DNA from: JABWBD01 sp040768665
GTDB taxonomy: Bacteria; Planctomycetota; Planctomycetia; Pirellulales; Thermoguttaceae
Length of the DNA: 64,000 nucleotides
NCBI GenBank assembly: GCA_040768665.1
Contig: JAXGMN010000030.1
Coordinates: 110,902-174,901, forward strand
Direction: 5' to 3'
A program made the translations under genes and the position numbers. Positions 17,345 to 26,655 of the stretch are shown one piece after another. A model generated the notes under the pieces. That model did no database searches, was not told the DNA's origin, and saw only the letters and a list, made by a program, of their open reading frames with translations. Numbering within the stretch: position 1 is the stretch's first letter; each line of letters begins with the position of its first letter.

Positions 17345-19849
17345 TCACCGCTGCGGGGGAGGGGAGCAGAGAGTCGTGATCTGCAATCGCCGCGAATCGA
17401 CCCGAAAATGGACTGCGCCGGTATAGGCGGTGTGGAGAACGGCTGAGCCGCCGGTCTGGTAGGCCGCCGCTGCCTCGTCCCACTGCCGCATCCGGCTGCC
17501 GCTGATTACGACCCACTCAGGAGTGCACCACGCGGCGAGGCCCGGCGGATCGCTGCGGCGGCTCCCGTGGTGCGGCACCATGAGCACGTCGCAATCCCAC
17601 GGGTTGTTCGCCATCAGCTCCTCCAGGCCGGGCGATTCGAGGTCTCCTGGCAACAGAATCCGCCTTCCGCAGTATTCGATCGCGAGCACGATGCTGTTGG
17701 CGTTGTCGCTGCCGTCCGTGCCTTGTTGCGTGGGGTGAATCACCTCGACCACGCAGCCCTCGCCGGCTTCCCATTGATGTCCGGCCGAAACGTCCCGAAT
17801 GTCGACGCGGGCATCGCTGATCGCCTGCCGCAGGCTTGCGATTGCGGAGCTGTCCTCCACCTCCTTGAACATCGACGGCGAAACGTAGACAGCCCCCACA
17901 CGGAACCGTTTGAGCAATTCGGGCACCGCGTTGTAATGGTCGGCGTCGGCATGGGACAAGATGATGGCGTCGACATGCCTCAGCCCTTGCGACCAGAGGC
18001 TGCCGGCGATCGACTGCGCGCCGAATTCCGGCGAGGCAAGCTGTCCGGCATCGTAGAGGAGGTTTTTTCCCGAAGGCGTCTGTATCAAGACCGCGCACCC
18101 GTGGCCAACCGAGAGAAACGTGCACTGCAGACACCGCCCGGGCCTTTGTGCCAGCGATCCGGATAGGCCGACCGCGATCCAACCGGCCAGCAGGGCAACC
18201 GCCCACCGCCGACGTGGACGAAGCCTCTCCGTGGCGGCCATTGCGGCGAGCGCACCGTAGAGCACCGCAATCCACCAGTCGGCCGGCCCCGGCACCCAAA
18301 GATGACTGCTGGGGAGCGAGCGGGCGAGTACCACCGCGGTCTCCGTCAGCCAGAGGCACGCATCGCAGCACCAGCCGCAAATCGCTCCCGCCGGCGGGAG
18401 CAGCCAGCCGAGGGCCAGGACCAGAAAGCCGCTTACCAGCCCCGCGGTGACGGGCAGCCAGATGACCATGTTAAGAACCAATGCCACTGTCGATACGATA
18501 TGGAAGCGAGCGGCAACCAAGGGCAGGGTTAGCAGCCAGATCGTGGCGCTAACAAGAAAGAGCTGCCGCATGAACCGCAGACATTGCATGCCGATTCGCT
18601 CCGGCCAGGTTTGGCTTTGCTCAATGAGGCGGTCCAGCGGTTCCACGGCTTGTTGTTCACGACTCCAGCCGGGTGCAAACCACATCAGGCCGGCTACCGA
18701 GAGAAATGACAACTGGGCGCCGACGCTGAACAATTCAGCCGGGTTGATGGCCAGAACGACCAGTGCCGCGGCGGCCAGGGAGTTGAACGGGAGCGCTCGG
18801 CGCCCCAGCGCGTAACCCGCGGACATGACCAGCACCAGGACCGTCGCCCGGACCGCCGGCGGTCCGGCGCCCGTTACCACGGCGTAGGTGACCGTCGCTG
18901 CGGCAACGCACAAGGCGATGGCCGGCCGGGGCAGGGGCGTCCAGCGAAGCGCCGCGAAAACCGCCCACGCAACAATCCCTACATGGAGCCCGGAGATACA
19001 AAGGAGGTGGACCGTTCCCGTCTCCATGAAGGCGTCGGCGCGCTCATCGCCGAGTTCTTCTCGGATACCGAGAAGGACAGCCGACGCCAGGGATGCGCGC
19101 TGAGGATGGATGTGTTGCCACAGGAGCCGATCACCGCTGCGCCGCAGCATCTCGATCCAGCGGCGAGGGCTTCCGAACGTCGGGGTGCCGATCACGGTGA
19201 CGCAGTCGGGGTACGCGGATCGAAGCAGGCCGCGAACCCGGGACCGTCGTGCGTAGGCGGCACGGTCGACCTCCCCCGGGTTTTGCGGCCGGCGCGGGGC
19301 AGCCAGTTGTGCGAAAACGCGGAGCCGGTCGCCCGAATGAACGCCCAGCAGGTGTCCGTCGACGGTCAGCGTGGCCCGGCCCGAAGCCGGCCGCCATTGC
19401 TCTGCGTCGCGCAACCGAAGAATCTCGACTTCCAGCCGCGTGCGATCGCCGGTCGGGATAATCCGCATCGGGTCGAATTCCTCGGCGGGCAGCCGGACCG
19501 GGCCCTGCACGACGACGACCTCGGCACACACCGGCTGCGGCACTGCGTCGACGAACCGCCCCAGGTCGTTTTCCAGGTACAAGCTCCAGCGGCAGTGGTG
19601 CCACGCCGCGGCGAGACCCGCGACGGCCAGAAGAAGCGCGCAACTGCACGTCCGGGCCCGGCCGTGCCGATATGCGAGAAGCCAGAACATCAGTCCGGCC
19701 GCAGCGACGGACCACCAACCGGCAAGGCATCCTCCGGTGTAACGGTCAACGACAATCCCCGCGCCAACTGCTCCCAGAATCAGGACCAGCGGCTGATAAC
19801 GAGGCGCGACCGGACGGGTCGTCGCGGCATCCGCAGGAACGTGCGACAT
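17345..19849 (-). CDS. comEC: ComEC/Rec2-type DNA internalization protein
   Basis: An 834-residue membrane protein that fits ComEC: an N-terminal hydrophobic region and DUF4131 domain, a ComEC/Rec2 membrane core (LGIREELGDERADAFMETG, LLCISGLHVGIVAW, FNSLAAAALVVLAINP) and a C-terminal metallo-beta-lactamase domain with LSHADADHYN and, later, VMVPHHGSRRSDPP. In competent bacteria this protein forms the inner-membrane channel for single-stranded DNA. I chose ATG 19849 because the extension upstream to 20065 translates part of a mobile repeat. The gene is complete, so natural transformation is possible, though no other com gene is in the window. Confidence 0.9.
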   Translation of the reverse strand: MSHVPADAATTRPVAPRYQPLVLILGAVGAGIVVDRYTGGCLAGWWSVAAAGLMFWLLAYRHGRARTCSCALLLAVAGLAAAWHHCRWSLYLENDLGRFVDAVPQPVCAEVVVVQGPVRLPAEEFDPMRIIPTGDRTRLEVEILRLRDAEQWRPASGRATLTVDGHLLGVHSGDRLRVFAQLAAPRRPQNPGEVDRAAYARRSRVRGLLRSAYPDCVTVIGTPTFGSPRRWIEMLRRSGDRLLWQHIHPQRASLASAVLLGIREELGDERADAFMETGTVHLLCISGLHVGIVAWAVFAALRWTPLPRPAIALCVAAATVTYAVVTGAGPPAVRATVLVLVMSAGYALGRRALPFNSLAAAALVVLAINPAELFSVGAQLSFLSVAGLMWFAPGWSREQQAVEPLDRLIEQSQTWPERIGMQCLRFMRQLFLVSATIWLLTLPLVAARFHIVSTVALVLNMVIWLPVTAGLVSGFLVLALGWLLPPAGAICGWCCDACLWLTETAVVLARSLPSSHLWVPGPADWWIAVLYGALAAMAATERLRPRRRWAVALLAGWIAVGLSGSLAQRPGRCLQCTFLSVGHGCAVLIQTPSGKNLLYDAGQLASPEFGAQSIAGSLWSQGLRHVDAIILSHADADHYNAVPELLKRFRVGAVYVSPSMFKEVEDSSAIASLRQAISDARVDIRDVSAGHQWEAGEGCVVEVIHPTQQGTDGSDNANSIVLAIEYCGRRILLPGDLESPGLEELMANNPWDCDVLMVPHHGSRRSDPPGLAAWCTPEWVVISGSRMRQWDEAAAAYQTGGSAVLHTAYTGAVHFRVDSRRLQITTLCSPPPQR

Positions 19850-20003
19850 GCCGCTATTCTGCGCGGCGAGCGAGCAAAGCTCAATGGGCCGAGCGGCGGA
19901 CCGCCTCGTGTCGCTCCGGGGCCGTTCAGGAAATGCCACGGGCCTGCCCCGTGGATGCTTACGTTCCTCGCTACTCCACCGCAGACGCCTCCCGCCAGGA
20001 AAT

Positions 20004-20123
20004 GCCACGCCCAGAACCATCGGGGACTGGTCCATCTTTCGGCCAATTCGGGCGTCTTGGCGCACAACACATTGGCCGAAAACCTGGACCTGTCCCTCTC
20101 CCTTCCGCCCCGTGAACGGTTAC
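20004..20123 (-). mobile_element. Palindromic MITE-like element, family 1, copy 1
   Basis: Read on the minus strand it begins GTAACCGTTCACGGGGCGG and continues through GGGACAGGTCC, TTTTCGGCCAA, a loop, TTGGCCGAA, ATGGACCAGTCCC. The GGTCC/GGACC and CGGCCAA/TTGGCCG arms pair. Its right end is degenerate (CACGCCC kept, outer TTAC lost). It lies in the 315-bp gap between the parvulin gene and comEC; the rest of that gap holds a short hairpin (CCACGG / CCGTGG) and the direct repeat CAGGAAATGCCACG. Confidence 0.75.
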
Positions 20124-20164
20124 AGGCCGTCTTAGGTCAGACGGGCGGGGAATTTCGCTCCGTC

Positions 20165-21136
20165 TCAGCGGTGCTGTTCGAAGATCCGGACCGGGGTATA
20201 CCGGCGTTCGGTCTCGGCAATCTTCTCGAGCAGCTCGCGTGCAAGGGCCTGGTCGACCTCTTCGCGGACCTCGGCGAGCGTACACGTGCCGGGCTTCACT
20301 GCATCGCAACGGATCAAGTGGATCCCGAACGGCGTCTGGACTGGTTCGCTGATCTCGCCCGGTTCCAAGGAGAATGCGGCTCGCGTAAACGATTCCACCA
20401 TGGGGCCTCGGCGGCCGATCGAGCCGAGGCTGCCGCCTTGGTCCGCGCTGGGCCCGGCCGAATGCTCGCGAGCTGCTTCATCGAATGTCAGCTCGCCGGC
20501 CAGAATCGCCTGCCGGATTTGCCTTGCCTTGTCGGCCAACGCCTCGGCCCCATGCGAAGAGTCGCGATCGGGGCGGAGAAGGATATGGCTGACCGACAAT
20601 TCGGTGCCGTCCACTTCGCGGCGGTGCCGGTCGAACCAGGCTTTCGCTCGATCCTCGGTGGTGTACCGCCCGAGATATTCCTGCCAAAGGAGGTTCCACG
20701 TAACCTGTCGCCGCAGATCTTCCCGCTCGATCGACTGTTCGGCAAGAAACTGATCCAAAGAGCGGCCGCGCGCCGTCAGTTGCGACTGGATTCGGGCGAC
20801 CTCTGCCTCGATTCGATCGTCGCTCGGCAGGGTTTGCGTTCGCCGGGCGTACGCGTGGACAAGCCGCCGCGAAACAACCTCAGACAGCACCTGGCTGCGG
20901 ATCGCCTGGCGCGAACGTCGATCGATCTGCCGGCCGGCGAGGGCTTTCTGGACGAGCCGGGCCAGTTCGGCCTCGTGGATCGGATCGTCGCCGACCCGTG
21001 CCGCGACTTCGTTCGGCTCCGATGCCCCGGGATCCTCCCGCGCCCGTGCCGCAACCGCCAAGCCGAGCAGAAGGCAGAGCGGAAGCGCGAACATCGCCGA
21101 GCCGGGACGAATCGTCGGAAGCCGCATCTTCAGCAT
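20165..21136 (-). CDS. Exported parvulin-type peptidyl-prolyl isomerase (SurA/PpiC-like)
   Basis: A 323-residue protein with a signal peptide or anchor (SAMFALPLCLLLGLAVAARA). An N-terminal SurA-like helical region (about 40-180) is followed by one parvulin domain: VSHILLRPD, GGSLGSIGRRGPMVESF, FSLEPGEISEPV and TPFGIHLIRC are its hallmark segments. It should speed up proline isomerisation and folding of exported proteins in the periplasm. It starts 6 bp after the DUF1598 gene ends, so the two probably form an operon. Confidence 0.88.
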   Translation of the reverse strand: MLKMRLPTIRPGSAMFALPLCLLLGLAVAARAREDPGASEPNEVAARVGDDPIHEAELARLVQKALAGRQIDRRSRQAIRSQVLSEVVSRRLVHAYARRTQTLPSDDRIEAEVARIQSQLTARGRSLDQFLAEQSIEREDLRRQVTWNLLWQEYLGRYTTEDRAKAWFDRHRREVDGTELSVSHILLRPDRDSSHGAEALADKARQIRQAILAGELTFDEAAREHSAGPSADQGGSLGSIGRRGPMVESFTRAAFSLEPGEISEPVQTPFGIHLIRCDAVKPGTCTLAEVREEVDQALARELLEKIAETERRYTPVRIFEQHR

Positions 21137-21142
21137 TCAGGA

Positions 21143-22855
21143 TCAATCCCACCACCAGGCGCGAAGCCCCAAATCACTGGCAGCGGCCCCGGATCGCTGC
21201 GAGTTCAAGCTGCCGTCGCGATCCACTTCGATTGTTTCGAGCAAGGGCGAGGGATCGACCCGAACGCCGCCGCTCACCCCGGCCACGACATGGACTCGAT
21301 CGATGAGGCGGTGGTTGACCACCGTATCGACCCACTGCGGCGCCGGACCGAGCTCGACCTGGTATCCGCGAGGCTCTCCGAACCAGGCCCGATGCCAGCC
21401 GACTTTCGCCGCAAGGTCTTCCTCGCGCACGAGCGCTCCGACCAGGGCCAGGTCGAAGAGATTCCGCAGTTCGGCGTAGATCGGGTACTTTTCGCACAAT
21501 GCCTCGAAGTGCTGGGTGAAGCTCGCTGCGAATTCTCGATTCAACTGGTCCGACTTGCCCGTGTGTACGCGTTTGCCTTCCTGGGTGAGAAGCTCGTTCT
21601 CGCTGAGCACTTTCACCCCCTGGCCCCGCAGGGCGAAGGCGTTGCGGTCTTCCGATGCCAGCACGGCGTCGTAGTTGAGGGTGAACCACCAGCGAAGCAC
21701 GTCCATCGCCGGCGGCGAGCCGCCGGCGGGGACGGTGAGCGATGCCAGGTAGCTTTTCACTCCCGGAACGCCCGCTTCCAGGCCCATGCCGATGCGTTTC
21801 ATCCGGTAGTCGGCTTCGACAAGGATGCGGGCCGCGCGGGTCTGCGGATCGAGTCCGTAGACGTCGATCTTCTGCTTTCCCAGCGACGTGCGGAGTTGAG
21901 CGAGCCAGGCCGCTCGCTGGCCGGGCTTCAGCGCCGTTTTCTGCGACTTTCTGACGAAGTCCTGGACACGGGCCAGGCCCGCTTGCGTCGGAGTAATGGC
22001 GCAGCCGAAGCGTGCGTCGGGGGCGCTCATCATGTGGCGCAGGACGACGACGAGGTCGTCCAGCCGCAACACGGGCCGCCCGGTCTCGTGGGCGACGACC
22101 CGGTCTTCCTCGTCGACGCGCCAATCGCCGGCCGGCCCGGCGAGCACCAGATCGCCGGATTCGGGATACACGAGGACGTATTGAATTCGCTCCAGACCGG
22201 CAAGCACCAGCATTTCTTCCGAAGGCGGCCGGCCCGCCGCTGCTCGCAGTTGGATCCATTTCTCCAGCCGCGGCAGCGAGACCTTGCGCAGCGGTGAGGG
22301 CCGTCGTGCGCTGCCGGTGCGCCGAGCATTGGCCCCGGCCGCTCGCAAGACGGCGAGTTCACCCGCGCTGTCCGGCCGGATCAGCGGCTGCAGGAGCCCC
22401 TCGGCGTCGACGTAGACGCCGGTTGGAAAGGGAGCAATCGATCCCGGGCCGCCGACCTCGTCCCAGGTAGTCGGGGCAATGGTCGTGGTGATCAGTTCGA
22501 TGAGGCTTTCGAAATCGGCCTGGGCCCCGCCGCCGTGAGCGCCCGGGGGTTGACGGTCCATCGAAGCGATTGCATCGGCTCGCACCCGGCCATCGGCAAT
22601 CCCGGCGAGAGACTCAAGCGACGCGTCGCGCGCACCGACGCCGGCTTGGGCTGCTGCGATCGTAGCCAGCCACGCATCGCGCTGCTGGGGGGAGGCAGCC
22701 TGCTGGGCCATGCGAACCGCCGGGGCAAATTCTCCGGCCGCGAGATAAGCCCGGAGTTTTGCTTCCGACAGCGGTTCGTCCGCGTAGAGCGGCATCATCG
22801 CGACCGTCAACAAGCCCGCCAAGGCGAACCACACTGGCTTCAGTATCTTCTTCAT
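21143..22855 (-). CDS. Secreted DUF1598 protein, planctomycete-specific
   Basis: A 570-residue protein with a clear signal peptide (MKKILKPVWFALAGLLTVA). The N-terminal part is a helical region with AAGEFAPAVRMAQQAA repeats; the rest has mixed alpha/beta content (LVYPESGDLVLAGPAGDWRV, LASLTVPAGGSPPAMDVLRWW, VHVVAGVSGGVRVD). This pattern belongs to DUF1598, which I know only from Planctomycetes and whose function is unknown. ATG 22855 has a GGAGG ribosome-binding site, while the longer start at 22882 does not. It shares an operon with the parvulin isomerase, which may help it fold. Confidence 0.75.
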   Translation of the reverse strand: MKKILKPVWFALAGLLTVAMMPLYADEPLSEAKLRAYLAAGEFAPAVRMAQQAASPQQRDAWLATIAAAQAGVGARDASLESLAGIADGRVRADAIASMDRQPPGAHGGGAQADFESLIELITTTIAPTTWDEVGGPGSIAPFPTGVYVDAEGLLQPLIRPDSAGELAVLRAAGANARRTGSARRPSPLRKVSLPRLEKWIQLRAAAGRPPSEEMLVLAGLERIQYVLVYPESGDLVLAGPAGDWRVDEEDRVVAHETGRPVLRLDDLVVVLRHMMSAPDARFGCAITPTQAGLARVQDFVRKSQKTALKPGQRAAWLAQLRTSLGKQKIDVYGLDPQTRAARILVEADYRMKRIGMGLEAGVPGVKSYLASLTVPAGGSPPAMDVLRWWFTLNYDAVLASEDRNAFALRGQGVKVLSENELLTQEGKRVHTGKSDQLNREFAASFTQHFEALCEKYPIYAELRNLFDLALVGALVREEDLAAKVGWHRAWFGEPRGYQVELGPAPQWVDTVVNHRLIDRVHVVAGVSGGVRVDPSPLLETIEVDRDGSLNSQRSGAAASDLGLRAWWWD

Positions 22856-23279
22856 GGCGTCCTCCGCTACGCCGCAAACCACGGTATTGCACTACGGTAT
22901 TTTATCGTAACCGTTCATTGCGACAAGAAACTCGTGAAAGGGGGGTGTCTAGGAGAAGTTGAGACGGAGACCTTCAGCGGAGCCTTTGCCAGGTGAAAGT
23001 CCCGACGCCCTTGTGCGCGAAAGAAGTATGGTATCTGGAATTCCCGGTCCCCGGAATTCCTGGCGAACCTACCGACCCGCGACACGCACGATGTTCCCGT
23101 TTCCGTCACTTCAGCTCAAGCCCCGGACGGCGGCCGAAGCTATATTGAAACATTGAAAGGGGGAGTTGGCTCCGCAAGACCTTGTATCTTCGGTCTCATT
23201 TACCCACCATTACTTGCGGTGCCTGTCCCATTTTTCATCAGACCACCCTATTCCTATCCCGGGCAACTGGAAAACGGAC
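22856..23279. other. Intergenic region with a solo MITE end and paired GGAATTCC palindromes
   Basis: About 420 bp between divergently read genes, so promoters for both sides are expected here. GTAACCGTTCA at 22907-22917 is an 11-base match to the end of the family 1 mobile element, but the rest of the element is not recognisable. GGAATTCC occurs twice (23037-23044 and 23053-23060) eight bases apart. TTGCGGTGCCTGTC with a T-run at 23214-23237 matches the hairpin repeat at 7439. No gene was recognised. Confidence 0.5.
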
Positions 23280-24008
23280 ATGTCGGCTTCCCTCCCGCCG
23301 TCCCGATCGGCCTTGCTTCGCCTGGAACACGTCGACAAGACCTTCCGCATGGGGGAGATCGGGGTGCATGCCCTACAGGATGTCTCGCTGGAAGTGTTTG
23401 AAGGGGAGCTACTGGTGATGGTGGGGCCGAGCGGGTCGGGCAAGTCGACGATCTTGAACATCGTTGGTGGGCTCGACAATCCGACCGCCGGCCGCGTCTG
23501 GTATCGCGGGCGGGAACTGACCCGCTTCACGCCGGCCGAGCTCACACGCTACCGCCGCGAAACGGTCGGATTCATCTTCCAGTTCTATAATCTCGTTCCC
23601 AACCTCTCCGCTCGTGAGAACGTAATGGTCTCCACGGAGATCAGCCGCAATCCGATGGACGTCGTCGAGTCGTTGCGGCTGGTTGATCTTGAGGATCGGC
23701 TGGACCATTTTCCCTCCCAGCTCTCCGGCGGCGAACAGCAGCGTGTGGCAATCGCCCGGGCCCTGGCGAAAAATCCCGAACTGGTCCTCTGCGACGAGCC
23801 GACCGGGGCGCTCGACTTCGCCACGGGCAAGCGCGTGCTGGAGCTTCTGGTCGACCTGAAACGGGAACTCGGAAAGACGATTGTCATCATCACCCACAAC
23901 AGCGCAATCGCTCCGATCGCCGACCGGGTGATCCGGCTGCGCAGCGGGCAAGTCGTCGAAGTGCACGAGAATTCCGAACCGGTCGACCCGCAGGAGGTCG
24001 TCTGGTGA
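23280..24008 (+). CDS. ABC transporter ATP-binding protein, MacB/LolD type
   Basis: A 242-residue ATPase with Walker A GPSGSGKST, a Q-loop (FIFQFYNLVPNL), signature LSGGEQQRVAIARAL, Walker B LVLCDEPTGALD and the switch histidine in IVIITHNS. The FQFYNLVP and TGALD details fit the MacB/LolD/FtsE group, which drive lipoprotein release or export instead of import. I chose ATG 23280 because the homology begins just after it. Its stop overlaps the GTG of the permease gene by 4 bp. Confidence 0.92.
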   Translation: MSASLPPSRSALLRLEHVDKTFRMGEIGVHALQDVSLEVFEGELLVMVGPSGSGKSTILNIVGGLDNPTAGRVWYRGRELTRFTPAELTRYRRETVGFIFQFYNLVPNLSARENVMVSTEISRNPMDVVESLRLVDLEDRLDHFPSQLSGGEQQRVAIARALAKNPELVLCDEPTGALDFATGKRVLELLVDLKRELGKTIVIITHNSAIAPIADRVIRLRSGQVVEVHENSEPVDPQEVVW

Positions 24009-26383
24009 CGGTGCTCAACCGCAAGCTCCTCCGCGAATTGACTGCCGCTCGTTGGCGACTTCTGGCCATCGTGAGCATCATCGGCGTGGGCGTGGCCTGC
24101 TTTGTGGCGATGGGATCGGCCTACCGGAATCTGACCCTCGAAACCCGGCAATACTACGCGCAGTGCCGAATGGCCGATTTTTGGATCGATCTCAAGAAGG
24201 TGCCCCTGGCCGAACTCGAATCGGTCGCCGGCCTGCCCGGGATCACCGAAATCCGGCCGCGGATCCAGTTCTTCGCCACGGTGGACATCGCCCGGGCAGT
24301 CGAACCACTCAACGGCCTGGTCCTCTCGCTTCCCGATCGCCAGGAACCAATTCTCAACGACGTCGTGATCCGCCGCGGCGGGTATTTCACTGACCGGCGC
24401 GAAAACGAAGTGATCGTCAACGACGCCTTCGCCCGCCACCACGGGCTCGAGCCGGGTGACTGGATCCACCTGGTGCTCAACAACCGGCGGCAGGAACTGT
24501 TTATCGTGGGCACGGCAATCTCCAGCGAATTCGTCTACCTGCTCGGGCCCGGGGCGATTATGCCCGACCCGGAGCATTTTGGAGTGTTCTACATCCAGCG
24601 GAGGTATGCCGAGGATGTTTTCGACTTCGACGGCGCCGCCAACCAGATCGTCGGCCGGCTGACGCCCGACCGCCGGGCCCATCCGCAGGAGACGCTCGAT
24701 CAGGTGAAACGGATGCTTGACGATTTCGGCGTGTTCGCCACGACGCCTCTGGCGGACCAGCCGTCGAACAAATATCTGAGCCAGGAGATCGCCGGACTGG
24801 AGAGTTTCGCGGTGTTCATGCCGGCGATCTTCCTGGCGGTCGCCGCGATGGTGCTGAACGTCTTGCTGACGCGATTGGCCGAACAGGAACGATCGGTCGT
24901 CGGCACCCTCAAGGCGCTGGGCTATTCCGACCGGCAGGTCTTCCTGCATTTCCTCAAGTTCGGCCTCGCCGTCGGCTTTACCGGAGGAGTGTTGGGCGGC
25001 GCGGCCGGCTACGGCCTGGCGGAAATGATGACGCGGGAATACCGGAGGTACTTCGAGTTTCCCGAACTGAACAACCAGTTCTACGCCGGACTGCAAGCAG
25101 TCGGGCTGGTGATCAGCCTCGGCTGCGCCGTGCTGGGCAGCCTGCAGGGCACCCGCAGGGTGATGCGGCTGAACCCGGCTGAAGCCATGCGTCCCAAGCC
25201 GCCCCGCCAGGGCGGAGCGATTCTTCTGGAACGGCTGGGATGGTTCTGGCAGCGGCTCAGCTCAAGCTGGCGGATGGTGCTGCGGAGCGTAATCCGCAAC
25301 CGGGTTCGCACGGCGGCCGGGATGTTTGCCGCGATGATGGGGGCGAGCGTCCTGGTGACCGGCTTCATGATGTGGGAGGCGACGTATTACCTCATCGACT
25401 TTCAATTTCGCTGGATCCAGCGAAGCGATATCGATCTGTATTTCAAGGACGAACAGAGCGCCGACGCGCTCCTCGAAGCGGCCCGTCTGCCCGGCGTCGA
25501 CCAGGCCGAGCCGGTGCTGAACGTTGCCTGCACATTCCGCAACGGACCGCACGAGAAGAAGGGAGCGATCACCGGGCTGGTGTCCGACGCCCGGCTCACC
25601 GTGCCCCGCGACCGCCACGGATGCGCAATCCGCGTGCCCGAGTCCGGCCTGGTCATGAATCGCAAGCTGGCCGAACTGCTCCGCCTGAATCGCGGCGATC
25701 TTGTCTCATTTCAGCCGGTCCAGGGGTTGCGGCAGCAACGTGAAGTGCCCGTCGCCGACATTGCCGACAGCTTCGTCGGCACGGCCGTCTATGCCGACAT
25801 CGGCTACTTGAGCCGGCTGGTCGGCGAGGAGTTGGCCGTCAGCGGCGTCCAGTTGGCCACCGACGGCAACGGATCGCACATGGCATCGCTCTACCGCGAA
25901 CTCAAGCAGTTGCCCGCGCTGGAAGCCGTCAGCTCACGCAACGACATGATCGACTCGCTGGAAACGACGGTAATCCGGAACATGGGGGTGTTCATCGGGC
26001 TTCTGGTACTCTTTGCGGGAATCGTCTTCTTCGGGAGTATTCTCAATGCGTCGCTGGTGAGCCTTGCCGAGCGTCGGCGGGAGATCGCCACGCTCCGAGT
26101 CCTCGGCTACAGCCCGTGGCAGATCGGCGCGATGCTGCTGCGGGAGAGCATAATCGTCACACTCCTCGGGACCTTGCTGGGCATGCCGGTCGGCTATCTG
26201 CTCAGCGTGGCCATGTCGGTGGCCTACGACACGGAGATGTTTCGATTTCCCGTGGTTGCCTCGACGGGTACATGGGTTTGGACTCTCGTGCTGGCCGTCG
26301 TTTTCGGGTTGACGGCCCACGGTTTCGTGCAACTGGCGATTTACCGTATGGATTGGCTGGACGCCTTGCAGACAAAAGAATAG
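24005..26383 (+). CDS. ABC transporter permease with two FtsX/MacB-type units
   Basis: A 792-residue membrane protein. An N-terminal helix (LLAIVSIIGVGVACFVAMG) is followed by a periplasmic MacB-like domain (about 40-260) and an FtsX block of three helices (about 275-390, with VVGTLKALGYSDRQVF). A second helix-periplasmic domain-FtsX set follows (about 430-790, with EIATLRVLGYSPWQIGAML). The two coupling motifs TLKALGYS and TLRVLGYS mark the ATPase contact sites. With the ATPase encoded just before it, it should form an exporter or lipid/lipoprotein extraction machine in the inner membrane. The cargo is unknown. Confidence 0.88.
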   Translation: MTVLNRKLLRELTAARWRLLAIVSIIGVGVACFVAMGSAYRNLTLETRQYYAQCRMADFWIDLKKVPLAELESVAGLPGITEIRPRIQFFATVDIARAVEPLNGLVLSLPDRQEPILNDVVIRRGGYFTDRRENEVIVNDAFARHHGLEPGDWIHLVLNNRRQELFIVGTAISSEFVYLLGPGAIMPDPEHFGVFYIQRRYAEDVFDFDGAANQIVGRLTPDRRAHPQETLDQVKRMLDDFGVFATTPLADQPSNKYLSQEIAGLESFAVFMPAIFLAVAAMVLNVLLTRLAEQERSVVGTLKALGYSDRQVFLHFLKFGLAVGFTGGVLGGAAGYGLAEMMTREYRRYFEFPELNNQFYAGLQAVGLVISLGCAVLGSLQGTRRVMRLNPAEAMRPKPPRQGGAILLERLGWFWQRLSSSWRMVLRSVIRNRVRTAAGMFAAMMGASVLVTGFMMWEATYYLIDFQFRWIQRSDIDLYFKDEQSADALLEAARLPGVDQAEPVLNVACTFRNGPHEKKGAITGLVSDARLTVPRDRHGCAIRVPESGLVMNRKLAELLRLNRGDLVSFQPVQGLRQQREVPVADIADSFVGTAVYADIGYLSRLVGEELAVSGVQLATDGNGSHMASLYRELKQLPALEAVSSRNDMIDSLETTVIRNMGVFIGLLVLFAGIVFFGSILNASLVSLAERRREIATLRVLGYSPWQIGAMLLRESIIVTLLGTLLGMPVGYLLSVAMSVAYDTEMFRFPVVASTGTWVWTLVLAVVFGLTAHGFVQLAIYRMDWLDALQTKE

Positions 26384-26458
26384 GGAGCCCCCTTCGCTAT
26401 CCAGAACTTTCCGGCCGCCCCCCTTGACGATCAGTCGGCCAGGCCGGAAACTAAGAGT

Positions 26459-26549
26459 CTATCCGGAAACGGGGACTGGTTCCCGTATGTTGTGTATTCG
26501 AGACGGCAGTCGTACAAGGTGTAGGGTGCGTGTCCCCGTTTCCGGATAG
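26459..26549. repeat. Perfect 18-bp inverted repeat enclosing 55 bp
   Basis: CTATCCGGAAACGGGGAC (26459-26476) and GTCCCCGTTTCCGGATAG (26532-26549) are exact reverse complements. The element lies between the ABC permease gene and tRNA-Leu. It has no T-run and is longer than a typical terminator, so it resembles a small palindromic mobile repeat. No second copy is visible in the window. Confidence 0.7.
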
Positions 26550-26572
26550 CCAATAAGAGGATGTAGTTCCTT

Positions 26573-26655
26573 GCCGGAGTGGCGGAATGGCAGACGCGCC
26601 GGACTCAAAATCCGGTGTCCCTCGGGACATGTGGGTTCAACTCCCACCTCCGGTA
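26573..26655 (+). tRNA. tRNA-Leu (anticodon CAA)
   Basis: The acceptor arms GCCGGAG and CTCCGGT pair with one G-U, followed by discriminator A. The anticodon stem CCGGA/TCCGG frames the loop CTCAAAA, with anticodon CAA reading the codon UUG. The long variable arm (TGTCCCTCGGGACAT) marks a class II tRNA, as expected for leucine. The T arm is GTGGG-TTCAACT-CCCAC. CCA is not encoded. Confidence 0.95.

Noticed and set aside
18983..22297. Plus-strand open frame of 1104 residues across comEC, the parvulin gene and DUF1598
   Set aside because: It spans three recognised minus-strand genes and shows no motif of its own.
22900..23160. Possible group II intron or known RNA upstream of the ABC genes
   Set aside because: Some phrases look structured, but no domain V hairpin, reverse transcriptase or known family match could be recognised by eye.
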